NCBI RefSeq assembly: GCF_024169515.1
Contig: NZ_JAMKCQ010000001.1
Location: 3,720,001-3,784,000 of the forward strand
Direction: 5' to 3'
Origin: Erwinia aphidicola
GTDB taxonomy: Bacteria > Pseudomonadota > Gammaproteobacteria > Enterobacterales > Enterobacteriaceae
Length of the DNA: 64,000 nucleotides
Shown here: positions 55,234-64,000 of the stretch, one piece after another
Layout: each line of letters starts with the position of its first letter
Position numbering within the stretch: position 1 is the stretch's first letter
Made by a program: the position numbers and the translations under genes
Notes under the pieces: generated by a model
Database searches by the model: none
What the model was told of the DNA's origin: nothing
Seen by the model: only the letters and a program-made list of their open reading frames with translations

Positions 55234-55878
55234 ATGAACGCAATTCCGAAACCAAATGTTGATGCTGCTTCGGCACAGGACATTATCTCCAAAATTGGTT
55301 CACTGACGCGGATGCTGCGCGACAGTCTGCGAGAGCTGGGTCTGGATCATGCTATTGCCGAAGCGGCAGAAGCGATCCCAGATGCCCGCGATCGCCTTGA
55401 TTATGTGGTACAGATGACCGCGCAGGCGGCAGAGCGCGCGCTTAACTGCGTGGAGGCTGCACAGCCGCGTCAGACGGTGTTGGAAGATGGAGCGAAAACG
55501 CTGAAAGGGCGCTGGGATGAGTGGTTTGAAAATCCTATCGAACTGGCAGATGCCCGCTCGCTGGTTTCGGATACTCGTGGTTATCTCGACGAAGTGCCGC
55601 AGCATACCAGCTTCACCAACGCCCAGCTGATGGAAATCATGATGGCTCAGGATTTCCAGGATCTGACCGGGCAGGTGATAAAACGTATGATGGATGTGAT
55701 CCAGGAGATTGAACGTCAGCTGCTGACGGTCCTGATGGAGAACATTCCAGACCAGAGTATGCGGGCGAAAAAAGATACCGACAGCCTGCTCAATGGTCCG
55801 CAGATTAATGCTGCGGCACCAAACGTGGTAGCCAGCCAGGACCAGGTCGATGACCTGCTGGACAGCCTCGGCTTCTGA
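55234..55878 (+). CDS. cheZ: CheY-P phosphatase CheZ
   Basis: 214 residues. The catalytic Asp143 and Gln147 lie in [13 protein letters not shown], and the C-terminal CheY-binding peptide is [13 protein letters not shown], the same as in E. coli. It terminates the CheY signal. It is last in the cheRBYZ run and followed by a terminator. Confidence 0.97.
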   Translation: MNAIPKPNVDAASAQDIISKIGSLTRMLRDSLRELGLDHAIAEAAEAIPDARDRLDYVVQMTAQAAERALNCVEAAQPRQTVLEDGAKTLKGRWDEWFENPIELADARSLVSDTRGYLDEVPQHTSFTNAQLMEIMMAQDFQDLTGQVIKRMMDVIQEIERQLLTVLMENIPDQSMRAKKDTDSLLNGPQINAAAPNVVASQDQVDDLLDSLGF

Positions 55879-55883
55879 TATCC

Positions 55884-55906
55884 AGGGGCGGTACCCTACC
55901 GCCCCT
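55884..55906 (+). terminator. Terminator after cheZ
   Basis: AGGGGCGGTA, CCC loop, TACCGCCCCT: a ten-pair stem six bases after the cheZ stop; a T-rich tract follows after ten bases. Confidence 0.7.
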
Positions 55907-56025
55907 CTATTGACTGTTTTTCCCATTCCGTAAATAACCCCCTAATTACACGTTTACTCGTGGCATTACCCCTGCGCGAATTTGGCATTCTAGCCTCAGT
56001 CAATCCGTACTGAAGGTTCGCCGCT

Positions 56026-57177
56026 GTGTCTCAGGATAGCGATGAGGAAAAAACAGAGTCCGCTACGGCTCACCGATTGGAAAAAGCCCGAGAAGATGGG
56101 CAGATTCCGCGATCGCGTGAGCTGACGTCGATCCTGATGCTGGTGGCCGGGCTAAGTATTCTCTGGGCTGGCGGCGAATGGATGGGGCGCAAACTCGGTG
56201 CTTTGGTGGCGGATGGTCTGGTATTTAACCACTCGGTGGTCAGTGATACCAGCCAGATGCTGCGCCAGATTGCCAACCTGCTGATGCAGGCGGTGATGGC
56301 TATCTTGCCGATGATGTTTGGCCTGGTGGTGGTGGCAATCGCCGCGCCGATGCTGCTCGGTGGCCTGGTCTTCAGCGGAAAATCAATTAAGTTCGACCCC
56401 GGCAAGATGAACCCGATCAAAGGGCTGGCGAAGCTGGTCTCCGCCCAGTCGGCAGCGGAGCTGCTGAAAGCAGTGCTTAAGGCCACGCTGGTTGGCATCG
56501 TTACCGGGCTATATATCTGGCACCACTGGGCGGAGATGCTGCGCCTGGTGAGTGAGTCGCCGGTGACCGCGCTGGCCGGGGCGCTGAACATGATTGCGAT
56601 GTGCAGCATTCTGGTGGTGCTCGGGCTGTCGCCGATGGTGGGTTTCGACGTGTTCTTCCAGCTGTACAGCTACTTCAAGAATTTACGCATGTCGCGTCAG
56701 GATATTCGCGATGAGTACAAGCAGCAGGAAGGTGACCCGCACGTGAAGGGGCGTATCCGCCAGCAAATGCGTGCCGCCGCCCGCCGCCGCATGATGGCCG
56801 ATGTGCCCAAGGCGGACGTGATTGTGACTAACCCGACCCACTATTCGGTCGCGTTGCAGTACGACGAGAAGAAAATGAGTGCGCCAAAGGTGCTGGCGAA
56901 GGGCGCAGGGGATATTGCTCTGCGCATTCGTGAGCTGGCGAAAGAGAATCGTATCCCGATCCTCGAAGCCCCGCCGCTGGCGCGTGCGCTGTATCGCCAC
57001 AGTGAAATTGGCCAGCATATCCCGGGGCAGCTGTACGCCGCCGTGGCAGAAGTTCTCGCCTGGGTATGGCAACTCCGCCGCTGGAAAGTGGAAGGGGGGC
57101 TGATCCCAAAACGACCTGTTAAATTACCGGTGCCGGAAGCGCTGGACTTTGCTGGAGAAGAAAAACCTGATGTCTAA
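56026..57177 (+). CDS. flhB: Flagellar export switch protein FlhB
   Basis: 383-residue membrane component of the flagellar type III export gate. It opens with TAHRLEKAREDGQIPRSREL, has four membrane helices (about 30-210), the linker MSRQDIRDEYKQQEGDPHVK and the autocleavage motif NPTH (VIVTNPTHYSVAL) that switches substrate specificity. The start is GTG at 56026. It overlaps flhA by 8 bases. Confidence 0.97.
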   Translation: MSQDSDEEKTESATAHRLEKAREDGQIPRSRELTSILMLVAGLSILWAGGEWMGRKLGALVADGLVFNHSVVSDTSQMLRQIANLLMQAVMAILPMMFGLVVVAIAAPMLLGGLVFSGKSIKFDPGKMNPIKGLAKLVSAQSAAELLKAVLKATLVGIVTGLYIWHHWAEMLRLVSESPVTALAGALNMIAMCSILVVLGLSPMVGFDVFFQLYSYFKNLRMSRQDIRDEYKQQEGDPHVKGRIRQQMRAAARRRMMADVPKADVIVTNPTHYSVALQYDEKKMSAPKVLAKGAGDIALRIRELAKENRIPILEAPPLARALYRHSEIGQHIPGQLYAAVAEVLAWVWQLRRWKVEGGLIPKRPVKLPVPEALDFAGEEKPDV

Positions 57178-59257
57178 TCTGGCCGCTAAATTACGGTTAC
57201 CTGCCAACATGAAAGATACGCAGTGGAAGGTGTTGGCCGGGCCAATACTGATCCTGCTTATCCTGTCGATGATGGTGCTGCCGCTGCCGCCGTTCATCCT
57301 TGACCTGCTGTTTACCTTCAACATCGCGCTGTCGATTATGGTGTTGCTGGTGGCGATGTTCACCCAGAAAACGCTGGAGTTCGCCGCTTTCCCGACCATT
57401 CTGCTGTTCTCCACCTTATTACGCCTGGCGCTCAACGTGGCCTCCACGCGTATTATCCTGATGGAAGGCCACACCGGGGCGGCGGCTGCCGGACAGGTGG
57501 TGGAAGCCTTTGGTCACTTCCTGGTGGGCGGTAACTTCGCCATCGGTATCGTGGTGTTTATCATCCTGGTCATCATCAACTTTATGGTGATTACCAAGGG
57601 TGCCGGGCGTATTGCCGAAGTGGGCGCGCGCTTTGTGCTCGACGGGATGCCGGGTAAGCAGATGGCGATTGACGCCGACCTCAATGCCGGGCTGATCGGT
57701 GAAGAGGAGGCGAAAAAGCGTCGTTCCGATGTGACGCAGGAAGCCGATTTTTACGGTTCGATGGACGGTGCCAGTAAGTTCGTGCGCGGCGATGCGGTGG
57801 CGGGGATCATGATTATGGTGATCAACGTGATCGGCGGCCTGCTGGTCGGGGTGGTGCAGCACGGGATGGACGCCGGACATGCGGCGGAAACCTATACCCT
57901 GCTGACCATCGGTGACGGCCTGGTCGCACAGATCCCGGCGCTGGTGATCTCCACTGCGGCCGGTGTGATTGTGACGCGCGTGGGCACCGATCAGGACGTG
58001 GGCGAGCAGATGGTTGGCCAGCTGTTCAACAACCCGCGCGTCATGATGCTGAGCGCCGGGGTACTCGGCCTGCTTGGCCTGGTGCCGGGCATGCCAAACC
58101 TGGTGTTCCTGCTGTTTACCGCCGCGCTGCTGGGGCTGGCCTGGTGGATCCGCGGTAAAGAGATGCAGCCTAAAGCCGCCGCGACGCCGCAGATGGCCAA
58201 AGCCCCGCAGGAGAGCGCGGCCTCGGTCGAAGCCACCTGGGGCGACGTGCAGCTGGAAGATTCGCTGGGGATGGAAGTGGGCTACCGCCTGATCCCGATG
58301 GTCGACAGCGCGCAGGACGGCGAGCTGCTCGGACGCATCCGCAGTATCCGTAAGAAATTCGCCCAGGAGATGGGCTTCCTGCCGCCGGTGGTGCATATCC
58401 GTGACAACATGGATCTGACGCCGGCGCGCTACCGCATTCTGATGAAGGGCGTGGAAATTGGCAGCGGGGATGCGTATCCCGGCCGCTGGATGGCAATTAA
58501 CCCCGGCACCGCTGCCGGAACTTTGCCGGGTGAAGCTACCGTCGACCCGGCCTTTGGCTTGGCGGCGATCTGGATTGACAGCGCGCTGAAAGAGCAGGCG
58601 CAGATTCAGGGCTTTACCGTGGTGGAGGCCAGCACCGTGGTGGCGACTCACCTCAACCATCTGATTGGCCAGTACGCCAGCGAACTGTTTGGCCGCCAGG
58701 AGGCGCAGCAGCTGCTGGACCGCGTTACCCAGGAGATGCCGAAGCTGACTGAGGATCTAATCCCGGGCGTGATCACCCTGACTACGCTGCATAAAGTGCT
58801 GCAGAACCTGCTGGCCGAGCGCGTGTCGATCCGCGATATGCGCACCATTATTGAAACCCTGGCGGAACACGCTGCGGTGCAGACCGATCCGCAGGAGCTG
58901 ACTTCGGTGGTGCGCGTGGCGCTGGGCCGCGCCATCACCCAGCAGTGGTTCCCGGGCAATGGCGAAGTGCAGGTTATCGGGCTGGACTCAACGCTGGAAC
59001 GTCTGCTGTTACAGGCGTTGCAGGGCGGCGGTGGGCTGGAGCCGGGTCTGGCTGACCGCCTGCTGGCGCAGGCGCAGAGCGCGCTGCAGCATCAGGAAGG
59101 GCTGGGGGCGCCGCCGGTGCTGCTGGTCAATCATCCGCTGCGTGCGCTGCTGGCCCGCTTCCTGCGCCGCACGCTGCCGCAGCTGATGGTGATCTCCAAT
59201 ATGGAGCTCACCGACAACCGCAATATCCGCATGACTTCCACCATCGGGGGTCATTAA
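57170..59257 (+). CDS. flhA: Flagellar export gate protein FlhA
   Basis: 695 residues (E. coli 692). Eight membrane helices in the first 330 residues include the FHIPEP block GARFVLDGMPGKQMAIDADL with NAGLIGEEEAKKRR; the cytoplasmic domain with VVEASTVVATHLNHLIGQYA follows. The ATG at 57170 (MSNLAAKLRLPAN) matches the family start; an upstream in-frame start would add seven residues inside flhB. Ends by overlapping the flhE start (TAATG). Confidence 0.97.
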   Translation: MSNLAAKLRLPANMKDTQWKVLAGPILILLILSMMVLPLPPFILDLLFTFNIALSIMVLLVAMFTQKTLEFAAFPTILLFSTLLRLALNVASTRIILMEGHTGAAAAGQVVEAFGHFLVGGNFAIGIVVFIILVIINFMVITKGAGRIAEVGARFVLDGMPGKQMAIDADLNAGLIGEEEAKKRRSDVTQEADFYGSMDGASKFVRGDAVAGIMIMVINVIGGLLVGVVQHGMDAGHAAETYTLLTIGDGLVAQIPALVISTAAGVIVTRVGTDQDVGEQMVGQLFNNPRVMMLSAGVLGLLGLVPGMPNLVFLLFTAALLGLAWWIRGKEMQPKAAATPQMAKAPQESAASVEATWGDVQLEDSLGMEVGYRLIPMVDSAQDGELLGRIRSIRKKFAQEMGFLPPVVHIRDNMDLTPARYRILMKGVEIGSGDAYPGRWMAINPGTAAGTLPGEATVDPAFGLAAIWIDSALKEQAQIQGFTVVEASTVVATHLNHLIGQYASELFGRQEAQQLLDRVTQEMPKLTEDLIPGVITLTTLHKVLQNLLAERVSIRDMRTIIETLAEHAAVQTDPQELTSVVRVALGRAITQQWFPGNGEVQVIGLDSTLERLLLQALQGGGGLEPGLADRLLAQAQSALQHQEGLGAPPVLLVNHPLRALLARFLRRTLPQLMVISNMELTDNRNIRMTSTIGGH

Positions 59258-59646
59258 TGAAGGCGTTATGGCTGTTACTGCTGCTGCCGGGCATCAGCCT
59301 GGCGGCGGGCGGTGCCTGGCATGCCAGCGCCACCGGCCCGGGCCTGCAGAATCGCGGCGTGCAGGCGTCGTCGCGCCCGCTGGCACCGTCTGAAGCGGTG
59401 AGCGGCGCGATCACCGAGGTCGCCTGGCGCTACGTGCTGAGCACGCCGGCTCCGGCGGGTTTGCAGGTCAGGCTCTGTGCGGAAAATCGCTGCGTGCCGA
59501 TTGAGGGCGGCAGCGGGTCAACGCGCGGCTTAAGCAACGTGGCGGCGGGTGAAACATTGCGCTTTATTTATCACGTAGAAGGGAAAGGGCGGGTATTTCC
59601 GATAGTGCGCGTGGTGAGTAATGAAGTGATGGTGAATTACCAGTAG
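59257..59646 (+). CDS. flhE: Flagellar protein FlhE
   Basis: 129-residue periplasmic protein with a Sec signal (MKALWLLLLLPGISLAAGG). It contains a CAENRCVPIEGG segment with two cysteines, typical of FlhE, and ends KGRVFPIVRVVSNEVMVNYQ. FlhE is thought to limit proton leak through the export gate. It completes the flhBAE operon. Confidence 0.92.
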   Translation: MKALWLLLLLPGISLAAGGAWHASATGPGLQNRGVQASSRPLAPSEAVSGAITEVAWRYVLSTPAPAGLQVRLCAENRCVPIEGGSGSTRGLSNVAAGETLRFIYHVEGKGRVFPIVRVVSNEVMVNYQ

Positions 59647-59673
59647 GGGGCGACCTTCTTTTCCGGTCGACCC
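59643..59673 (+). repeat. Copy D of the 31-bp GTAG hairpin
   Basis: GTAGGGGGCGACC, loop TTCTTTTCC, GGTCGACCC. Its first four bases include the last bases of the flhE stop codon. It faces copy C in inverted orientation 13 bases away. Confidence 0.7.
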
Positions 59674-59686
59674 GGAATGTGGGCAC

Positions 59687-59717
59687 GGGTCGACCAAAAA
59701 AAAGGGTCGACCCCTAC
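59687..59717 (-). repeat. Copy C of the 31-bp GTAG hairpin
   Basis: On the minus strand: GTAGGGGTCGACC, T-rich loop, GGTCGACCC. With copy D it forms an inverted pair between the convergent genes flhE and argS, and may form a larger cruciform or a double terminator. Confidence 0.75.
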
Positions 59718-59735
59718 GGTTGAATCCCGATTTTC

Positions 59736-59759
59736 GTAGGGGCGAGGCATGCCTCGCCC
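59736..59759. repeat. GTAG palindrome of the GGCATGCC type
   Basis: GTAG followed by GGGCGAGGC, AT loop, GCCTCGCCC: perfect nine-pair stem just before the end of argS. Same core as the 37-bp arrays near the receptor genes. Confidence 0.8.
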
Positions 59760-59766
59760 GCCGCGT

Positions 59767-61497
59767 TTACATCCGTTCTACCGTCTGAATGCCCAGGGTA
59801 TCCAGACCCCGCTTCAGGGTTTTGGCGGTCAACAGCGCCAGGCGCAGACGGCTCTGTTTTGTGGCGTCATCTTCGGCATTCAGGATCGGGCAGTGCTCGT
59901 AGAAACCGGAGAACAGGCCCGCCAAATCGTACAGGTAGGCACACATCACATGCGGCATCCCGTCGCGCGCGACCTGAGTAATCACCTCTTCAAACTGCAG
60001 CAAACGCACGGCCAGCGCCGCTTCGCGCTCTTCGCTGATGCGCGTTTCGCCGCTGATGCCGTGTTCATCAATCCCGGCTTTACGGAACACCGACAGCACG
60101 CGGGTATAGGCATACTGCATATACGGCGCGGTGTTGCCTTCAAACGCCAGCATATTGTCCCAGTCGAAGATGTAGTCGGTGGTACGGCTTTTTGACAGGT
60201 CTGCGTATTTCACCGCGCCGATGCCGACGATCTCCGCCAGCTGCTGCAGTTCATCCGCTGGCATATCCGGGTTCTTCTCACCAATCAGCCTGGTGGCGCG
60301 GTCAACCGCTTCATCCAGCAGGTCAGAGAGCTTAATGGTACCGCCCGCGCGGGTTTTGAATGGCTTACCGTCTTTGCCCAGCATCATGCCGAACATGTGG
60401 TGCTCCAGCGGCAGTGAATCCGGGATATAACCGGCTTTACGCACGATGGTCCACGCCTGCATCAGATGCTGGTGCTGGCGTGAGTCGATGTAATAGAGCA
60501 CGCGATCCGCTTTCAGCGTCTCGTAACGATATTTGGCGCAGGCGATATCGGTGGTGGTGTACAGATAGCCGCCATCCTTTTTCTGGATGATCACCCCCAT
60601 CGGCTCGCCATCTTTATTCTTGTACTCGTCGAGGAACACCACGGTGGCGCCTTCGCTCTCGACCGCCAGCCCTTTGGCCTTCAGATCGGCGACAATGCCT
60701 GGCAGCATGTCGTTGTACAGGCTCTCACCCATTACGTCGTTGCGCGTCAGGGTGACGTTCATGCGGTCATAAATTTTCTGGTTCTGCGACATGGTGATGT
60801 CAACCAGGCGTTTCCACATCTTGCGGCAGTATTCGTCACCGCCCTGCAGTTTTACCACGTAGCTACGCGCGCGCTCGGCAAAGGCCTGGTCTTCATCGTA
60901 GGTGCGCTTGGCTTCGCGGTAGAACACTTCGAGGTCGGCCAGCGCGATCTCTTCGTGGTTCTCGTTCTGCTGCTTTTCGAGGAAGGCGATCAGCATGCCG
61001 AACTGGGTGCCCCAGTCGCCGACGTGGTTGGCGCGGATCACGTTATGGCCGAGAAACTCCAGCGTGCGCGCGGCGGCGTCACCAATGATGGTGGAGCGAA
61101 CGTGACCCACGTGCATCTCTTTAGCGACGTTAGGGGCTGAGTAGTCGATCACCACGGTCTGCGGAGTGACATCCGCCACGCCGAGCTTCGGTGCCGCCAG
61201 CACGTTGTCGATCTGGCTGGCAACCCATGCCGGGTCAAGGAAGATATTAATGAAGCCCGGACCGGCAATCTCCACTTTCTGCGCAATTCCGGTGAGGTCC
61301 AGCTGCTCCAGAACCTTTTCTGCCAGCTGTCGCGGCGGCATGCCCAGCGATTTAGCCACGGCCATCATGCCGTTGGCCTGGTAATCACCAAACTGTGCTT
61401 TAGCCGACTGGCGCACCTGAGGCTCACAATTAGCCGGAGCACCCACTGCGATCATCGCCTGACTGACTTTATCTGAGAGAAGGGCCTGAATATTCAC
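59767..61497 (-). CDS. argS: Arginyl-tRNA synthetase
   Basis: 576-residue class I synthetase. The HIGH motif appears as HVGH in [20 protein letters not shown]; the N-terminal domain [19 protein letters not shown] and the C-terminal anticodon domain ending [12 protein letters not shown] are like E. coli. The start is GTG (61497), as in E. coli. It is convergent with flhE. Confidence 0.98.
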   Translation of the reverse strand: MNIQALLSDKVSQAMIAVGAPANCEPQVRQSAKAQFGDYQANGMMAVAKSLGMPPRQLAEKVLEQLDLTGIAQKVEIAGPGFINIFLDPAWVASQIDNVLAAPKLGVADVTPQTVVIDYSAPNVAKEMHVGHVRSTIIGDAAARTLEFLGHNVIRANHVGDWGTQFGMLIAFLEKQQNENHEEIALADLEVFYREAKRTYDEDQAFAERARSYVVKLQGGDEYCRKMWKRLVDITMSQNQKIYDRMNVTLTRNDVMGESLYNDMLPGIVADLKAKGLAVESEGATVVFLDEYKNKDGEPMGVIIQKKDGGYLYTTTDIACAKYRYETLKADRVLYYIDSRQHQHLMQAWTIVRKAGYIPDSLPLEHHMFGMMLGKDGKPFKTRAGGTIKLSDLLDEAVDRATRLIGEKNPDMPADELQQLAEIVGIGAVKYADLSKSRTTDYIFDWDNMLAFEGNTAPYMQYAYTRVLSVFRKAGIDEHGISGETRISEEREAALAVRLLQFEEVITQVARDGMPHVMCAYLYDLAGLFSGFYEHCPILNAEDDATKQSRLRLALLTAKTLKRGLDTLGIQTVERM

Positions 61498-61625
61498 CGA
61501 GTTACCTTAATTTGCTGAAAGGTCAACGCTTGCGCGCTGGCCGTTGTCACGACGCCGCCCGCCGGGAAAATGACCGGGAATGGCAGCGCTAAAAAAGAAG
61601 GGGAAAAGTATACTGCATTTGATAA

Positions 61626-61661
61626 CAAGTTATCCAGGAACCTGCGTTCCTGGATAACTTG
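61626..61661. repeat. Perfect 16-bp inverted repeat with 4-base loop
   Basis: CAAGTTATCCAGGAAC, CTGC, GTTCCTGGATAACTTG. It lies between argS and the 41-codon ORF. Each arm holds TTATCCAGG, close to a DnaA box. It could be a terminator for the small ORF, a leader structure for argS, or a protein site. Confidence 0.8.
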
Positions 61662-61717
61662 TGCAGAGCAGGTGGGGATAACAGTGCTGTGAGGCTGTCA
61701 TCCACAAAAAAGAGATA

Positions 61718-61843
61718 TTAACGACGGCGATGGGGGCGGTGCGGGCTAGCGACAGTATTTTTTCCGTTCTGTACCTTCCAGTGGCGTACCAGAGCAAACC
61801 CCATCATCGCGATCAGCACGGCGACAAGCAATAACATAAGCAT
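61718..61843 (-). CDS. Predicted 41-residue membrane peptide
   Basis: ATG at 61843 to TAA at 61718. The peptide reads MLMLLLVAVLIAMMGFALVR (one membrane helix) then HWKVQNGKNTVASPHRPHRRR, very basic. AGGAAAAG upstream provides a ribosome site at good spacing. A helix followed by a strongly positive tail fits small inner-membrane proteins with N-terminus outside or embedded. Family not recognised; it sits on the argS strand, upstream of it. Confidence 0.6.
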   Translation of the reverse strand: MLMLLLVAVLIAMMGFALVRHWKVQNGKNTVASPHRPHRRR

Positions 61844-62154
61844 AGAGCTTTTCCTTGTGTGATGGTCGGGACAAATCTATAAGAAAGCAGAATAGCCTAC
61901 AATCCACCCCTTTTGATTTAGGAATTGTCGCATTGTATAAATTTAACTAAACTAAAACAGAAAGTTAAAGGCTATTTTCTAAAAGAAAAGCTGGTACTAA
62001 ACCAGCTGAAGCTGGATGAAAAGCCGGATAAACAGTCGAATTGTAGGAATAATTGCCTTAAAGCGATAAATTTCTATTGATTGAGATGGTACGCAATTCA
62101 GGTTGCCTTAAGTATGAAAGGTAAGCCTGGCTACAGTAAATGAAGGAAACAGTG

Positions 62155-62721
62155 ATGTCTGAGCGCTTTGAAGCAGCAGAATTAAACGATCTGGCTAATG
62201 ATTTACCCCGTTTTTTACACTCTCTTTACCATCTGGCGCAGCGTCTGGGGCTCGATCTCGCCGCGCTGGAAGTTGACCACATAGCGCTGAGGTGCAATCA
62301 GAACACCACCGCAGAGCGTTGGAAAGCGGGCCTTTTACGTCTGGGTACGCTGTTTTCCGAGAAGCAGATTGCGGGCAGGCCAATTGCATTATTCGAATTA
62401 ACGCAACCGTTACAGGTGGGGCCGTGGCCGATAAGCATCATTGAACTACCGTGGCCCGGTCAGCGGCTCTATCGCCACGAGGGGTGGGAGCATATCGAAG
62501 TGGTGCTGCGCGGCGATGCCGACACGCTGGGGACGCGTGCGCTGGCGCTGATGGCCGATGAAGGCTTGATCCAACAGGGCATTTCAGTGAAAAGCAGCGC
62601 GCCGCATGGGGAAGGTGAGCGGCTGCCCAACCCGACGCTGGCGGTGACTGACGGCCAGGTGACCATCAAGTTCCATCCGTGGAGCCTGAAGGAGATTGTG
62701 GAGAGCGAACGCGAAGCTTAG
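62155..62721 (+). CDS. yecM: YecM-family VOC-fold protein
   Basis: 188 residues, equal to E. coli YecM, a metal-binding-type VOC fold protein of unknown function. DLPRFLHSLYHLAQRLGLDL, VDHIALRCNQNTTAERWKAG, ELPWPGQRLYRHEGWEHIEV and ERLPNPTLAVTDG all match. The ATG at 62155 (MSERFEAAE) has GAAGGA upstream; the in-frame ATG at 62140 is less likely. Its neighbourhood with argS and cutC is conserved in enterics. Its 3' end overlaps the convergent lyase gene by 4 bases. Confidence 0.92.
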   Translation: MSERFEAAELNDLANDLPRFLHSLYHLAQRLGLDLAALEVDHIALRCNQNTTAERWKAGLLRLGTLFSEKQIAGRPIALFELTQPLQVGPWPISIIELPWPGQRLYRHEGWEHIEVVLRGDADTLGTRALALMADEGLIQQGISVKSSAPHGEGERLPNPTLAVTDGQVTIKFHPWSLKEIVESEREA

Positions 62722-63869
62722 CGACCGATAGCCAGCGCCAGCGTCATGCGGCGCAGGGCCTCGTTTAACAGGTCGCGCTGACAGCCAAAGTTGAAGCGCA
62801 CAAACTTGTCATCGCCGAAGTCGCGCCCGGCCGAGAAACCCAGCCCGTGTTTTTCAAAGAACAGCGCCGGGCTGGCTACGTTGAGCTGGCTGGCGTCAAT
62901 CCAGCCGAGGTAACTGCCTTCCGGCGCGACCATGCTCATGCCCGGCAGTGTGTTAACGTGCTGCACCAGCGCATCGCGGTTGCTGCGCAGATACGCCAGC
63001 TGCGCCTCCAGCCACGGCTGACCGTCGCGCCAGGCCGCGGTGGCCGCGACCAGCGCCAGCACGTCGACGTCCGGCACAATGCCTTTACGCTGCTGGTTAA
63101 AACGTTCACGCAGTTCACGGTTGGGGATAATGGCCAGCGATGCGCCCAGCCCGGCGATATTGAAGCTTTTTGACGGCGACAGCAGGGTTACTGAGCGCTG
63201 CGCGGCGTCTTCGCTCAGGCTGGCGAACGGAATATGCTCTACCCCCGGTTCCAGCAGCAGGTCACAGTGGATTTCATCCGAACAGACCAGCAGGTCGTGG
63301 CGCTGGGCAAACCGCAGCTGGGCTTCCAGCTCAGCGCGGCGATAGACGGTGCCGCCGGGGTTTTGTGGGTTGCACAGCATCAGCAGCTTCTCGTTGCCGG
63401 TCAGCTGCGCGTCCAGCGCGTCAAAATCCACTACCCAGCGCTGCTCTTGCAGCACCAGCGGGGCATTGATCTGATCTCTGGCGGCGAGCGAAGCCGCGGA
63501 ACGAAACGGCGGATAGATTGGGGTGGGGGCCACGGTGCCCTGATGGGCTTCGGTAAAGGCACGCACGCATAGATTAAGCCCGGTTACTACGCCGGGAAGA
63601 AACACTAACCATTCCGGCTGGATTTGCCAGCCATAGCGGCTGCTCATACGCGCGATAATCACGTCAATCAGCTCTTCCTGCGGGAAGCCATAACCGAATA
63701 TTCCGTGAGCCACCCGCTGCTGTAACGCGTCGATAATGCAGTCGGCAGAGCGAAAATCCGTATCCGCTACCCACAGCGGAAGGATATCCCGGTCACCATA
63801 TTTTCGCCATTTCAGGCTATCGCTGTGACGGCGGTCTATCCGTTGGTCAAAACTGAATGCCATGATCAT
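62718..63869 (-). CDS. MalY/PatB-type PLP C-S lyase (aminotransferase class I fold)
   Basis: 383-residue PLP enzyme with cystathionine beta-lyase activity likely. The cofactor lysine is in LLSPSKSFNIAGLGAS, substrate-fold blocks LPLWVADTDFRS, GIFGYGFPQ, CNPQNPGGTVYRRAEL and VCSDEIHCDLLL are typical of MalY/PatB. The start is ATG at 63869 or two codons later; GGGAA precedes the first. It releases homocysteine or other thiols from cysteine conjugates. No maltose regulon genes are adjacent. Confidence 0.88.
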   Translation of the reverse strand: MIMAFSFDQRIDRRHSDSLKWRKYGDRDILPLWVADTDFRSADCIIDALQQRVAHGIFGYGFPQEELIDVIIARMSSRYGWQIQPEWLVFLPGVVTGLNLCVRAFTEAHQGTVAPTPIYPPFRSAASLAARDQINAPLVLQEQRWVVDFDALDAQLTGNEKLLMLCNPQNPGGTVYRRAELEAQLRFAQRHDLLVCSDEIHCDLLLEPGVEHIPFASLSEDAAQRSVTLLSPSKSFNIAGLGASLAIIPNRELRERFNQQRKGIVPDVDVLALVAATAAWRDGQPWLEAQLAYLRSNRDALVQHVNTLPGMSMVAPEGSYLGWIDASQLNVASPALFFEKHGLGFSAGRDFGDDKFVRFNFGCQRDLLNEALRRMTLALAIGR

Positions 63870-63966
63870 GTTTCCCGTTAAAATAAGTACCAGTGCAAGA
63901 TAAGTTCAGACTAATCATCAGAGTATACATAAACAAACAGCCAGCAGTGATTAACCGGAGGATAGG

Positions 63967-64000
63967 ATGCGAAAACTGGAAATATGCTGCTACGGGGTGG
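63967..64000 (+). CDS. cutC: Copper homeostasis protein CutC, 3' cut by window
   Basis: Only eleven codons visible: MRKLEICCYGV, matching the CutC start LEICCYS type. CGGAGGATAGG upstream gives a strong ribosome site. In E. coli cutC also lies next to yecM and argS, which supports the call. Confidence 0.8.
   Translation, partial: MRKLEICCYGV

Noticed and set aside
57419..58660. 413-codon minus-strand open frame opposite flhA
   Set aside because: Antisense of a highly conserved gene; His/Arg/Gln-rich composition typical of a shadow frame in GC-rich codons, with no family resemblance.

Overview
The window looks like a chromosomal segment of an enterobacterium of the Erwinia/Pantoea type (family Erwiniaceae). 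The evidence is a moderately high-GC coding style, enteric gene orders (ghrA-ycdX-ycdY; otsBA; flhDC-motAB-cheAW-MCPs-cheRBYZ-flhBAE; argS-yecM-cutC) and proteins very close to, but clearly distinct from, their E. coli counterparts. No rRNA, tRNA, CRISPR array, integrase or insertion sequence was found. Coding density is high. The notable ORF-poor stretches are about 10.04-10.58, 16.99-18.05, 28.44-28.90, 36.55-36.96, 40.59-41.55 and 61.50-62.15 kb.

Layout. 0-8.8 kb: a POT-type transporter cut by the window edge, ghrA-ycdX-ycdY, a CoA transferase and an EamA exporter on the minus strand, a glutamine amidotransferase, and an AldB-like aldehyde dehydrogenase. 8.9-10.0 kb: a secreted protein built on seven near-identical 20-residue repeats. 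10.6-17 kb: an NCS1 permease and the choline-to-glycine-betaine genes betA, betB and divergent betT. The BetI-type operator is present but betI is not at its usual place. 18-20.3 kb: an AT-richer glycosyltransferase/flippase pair. 20.3-23.5 kb: a cation/proton antiporter, chrR and hemB. 23.7-27.8 kb: a two-component system divergent from a cytochrome b, a sulfite-oxidase-fold molybdoenzyme and a Met-rich MXKDX-repeat exported protein. 27.9-36.6 kb: accessory genes (Qnr-like pentapeptide protein, EthD-like protein, MFS transporter, umuDC under a textbook LexA box, DUF4385 protein, a TetR repressor facing an ABC membrane domain without ATPase, exported hydrolase, DUF1275 membrane protein). 37-40.6 kb: an HD-GYP phosphodiesterase and otsBA for trehalose. 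41.2-59.6 kb: the flagellar master regulator, motor, chemotaxis and export-gate genes. 59.7-64 kb: argS, a possible 41-residue membrane peptide, yecM, a MalY/PatB-like lyase and the start of cutC.

How it works together. The largest unit is motility control. The flhDC promoter has a perfect CRP palindrome centred about 72 bp upstream of the predicted transcription start and an RcsAB-like box just after that start. Three Tar/Tsr-like receptors each carry a FliA-type promoter, and those of the second and third are duplicated copies. The receptors feed CheA/CheW and CheR/B/Y/Z. Osmotic and stress protection is also well represented (betaine synthesis and choline uptake, trehalose synthesis, UmuDC).

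The best candidate for a little-described system is the 23.7-27.8 kb cassette. I infer a regulated envelope redox module in which cytochrome b feeds electrons to a Tat-exported molybdoenzyme, with a Met/His/Cys-rich partner protein. The 20-residue-repeat secreted protein is the second. Noncoding DNA is rich in GTAG-type palindromes: a 37-bp-period tandem array between chemoreceptor genes, and a dispersed 31-bp hairpin family in four copies.
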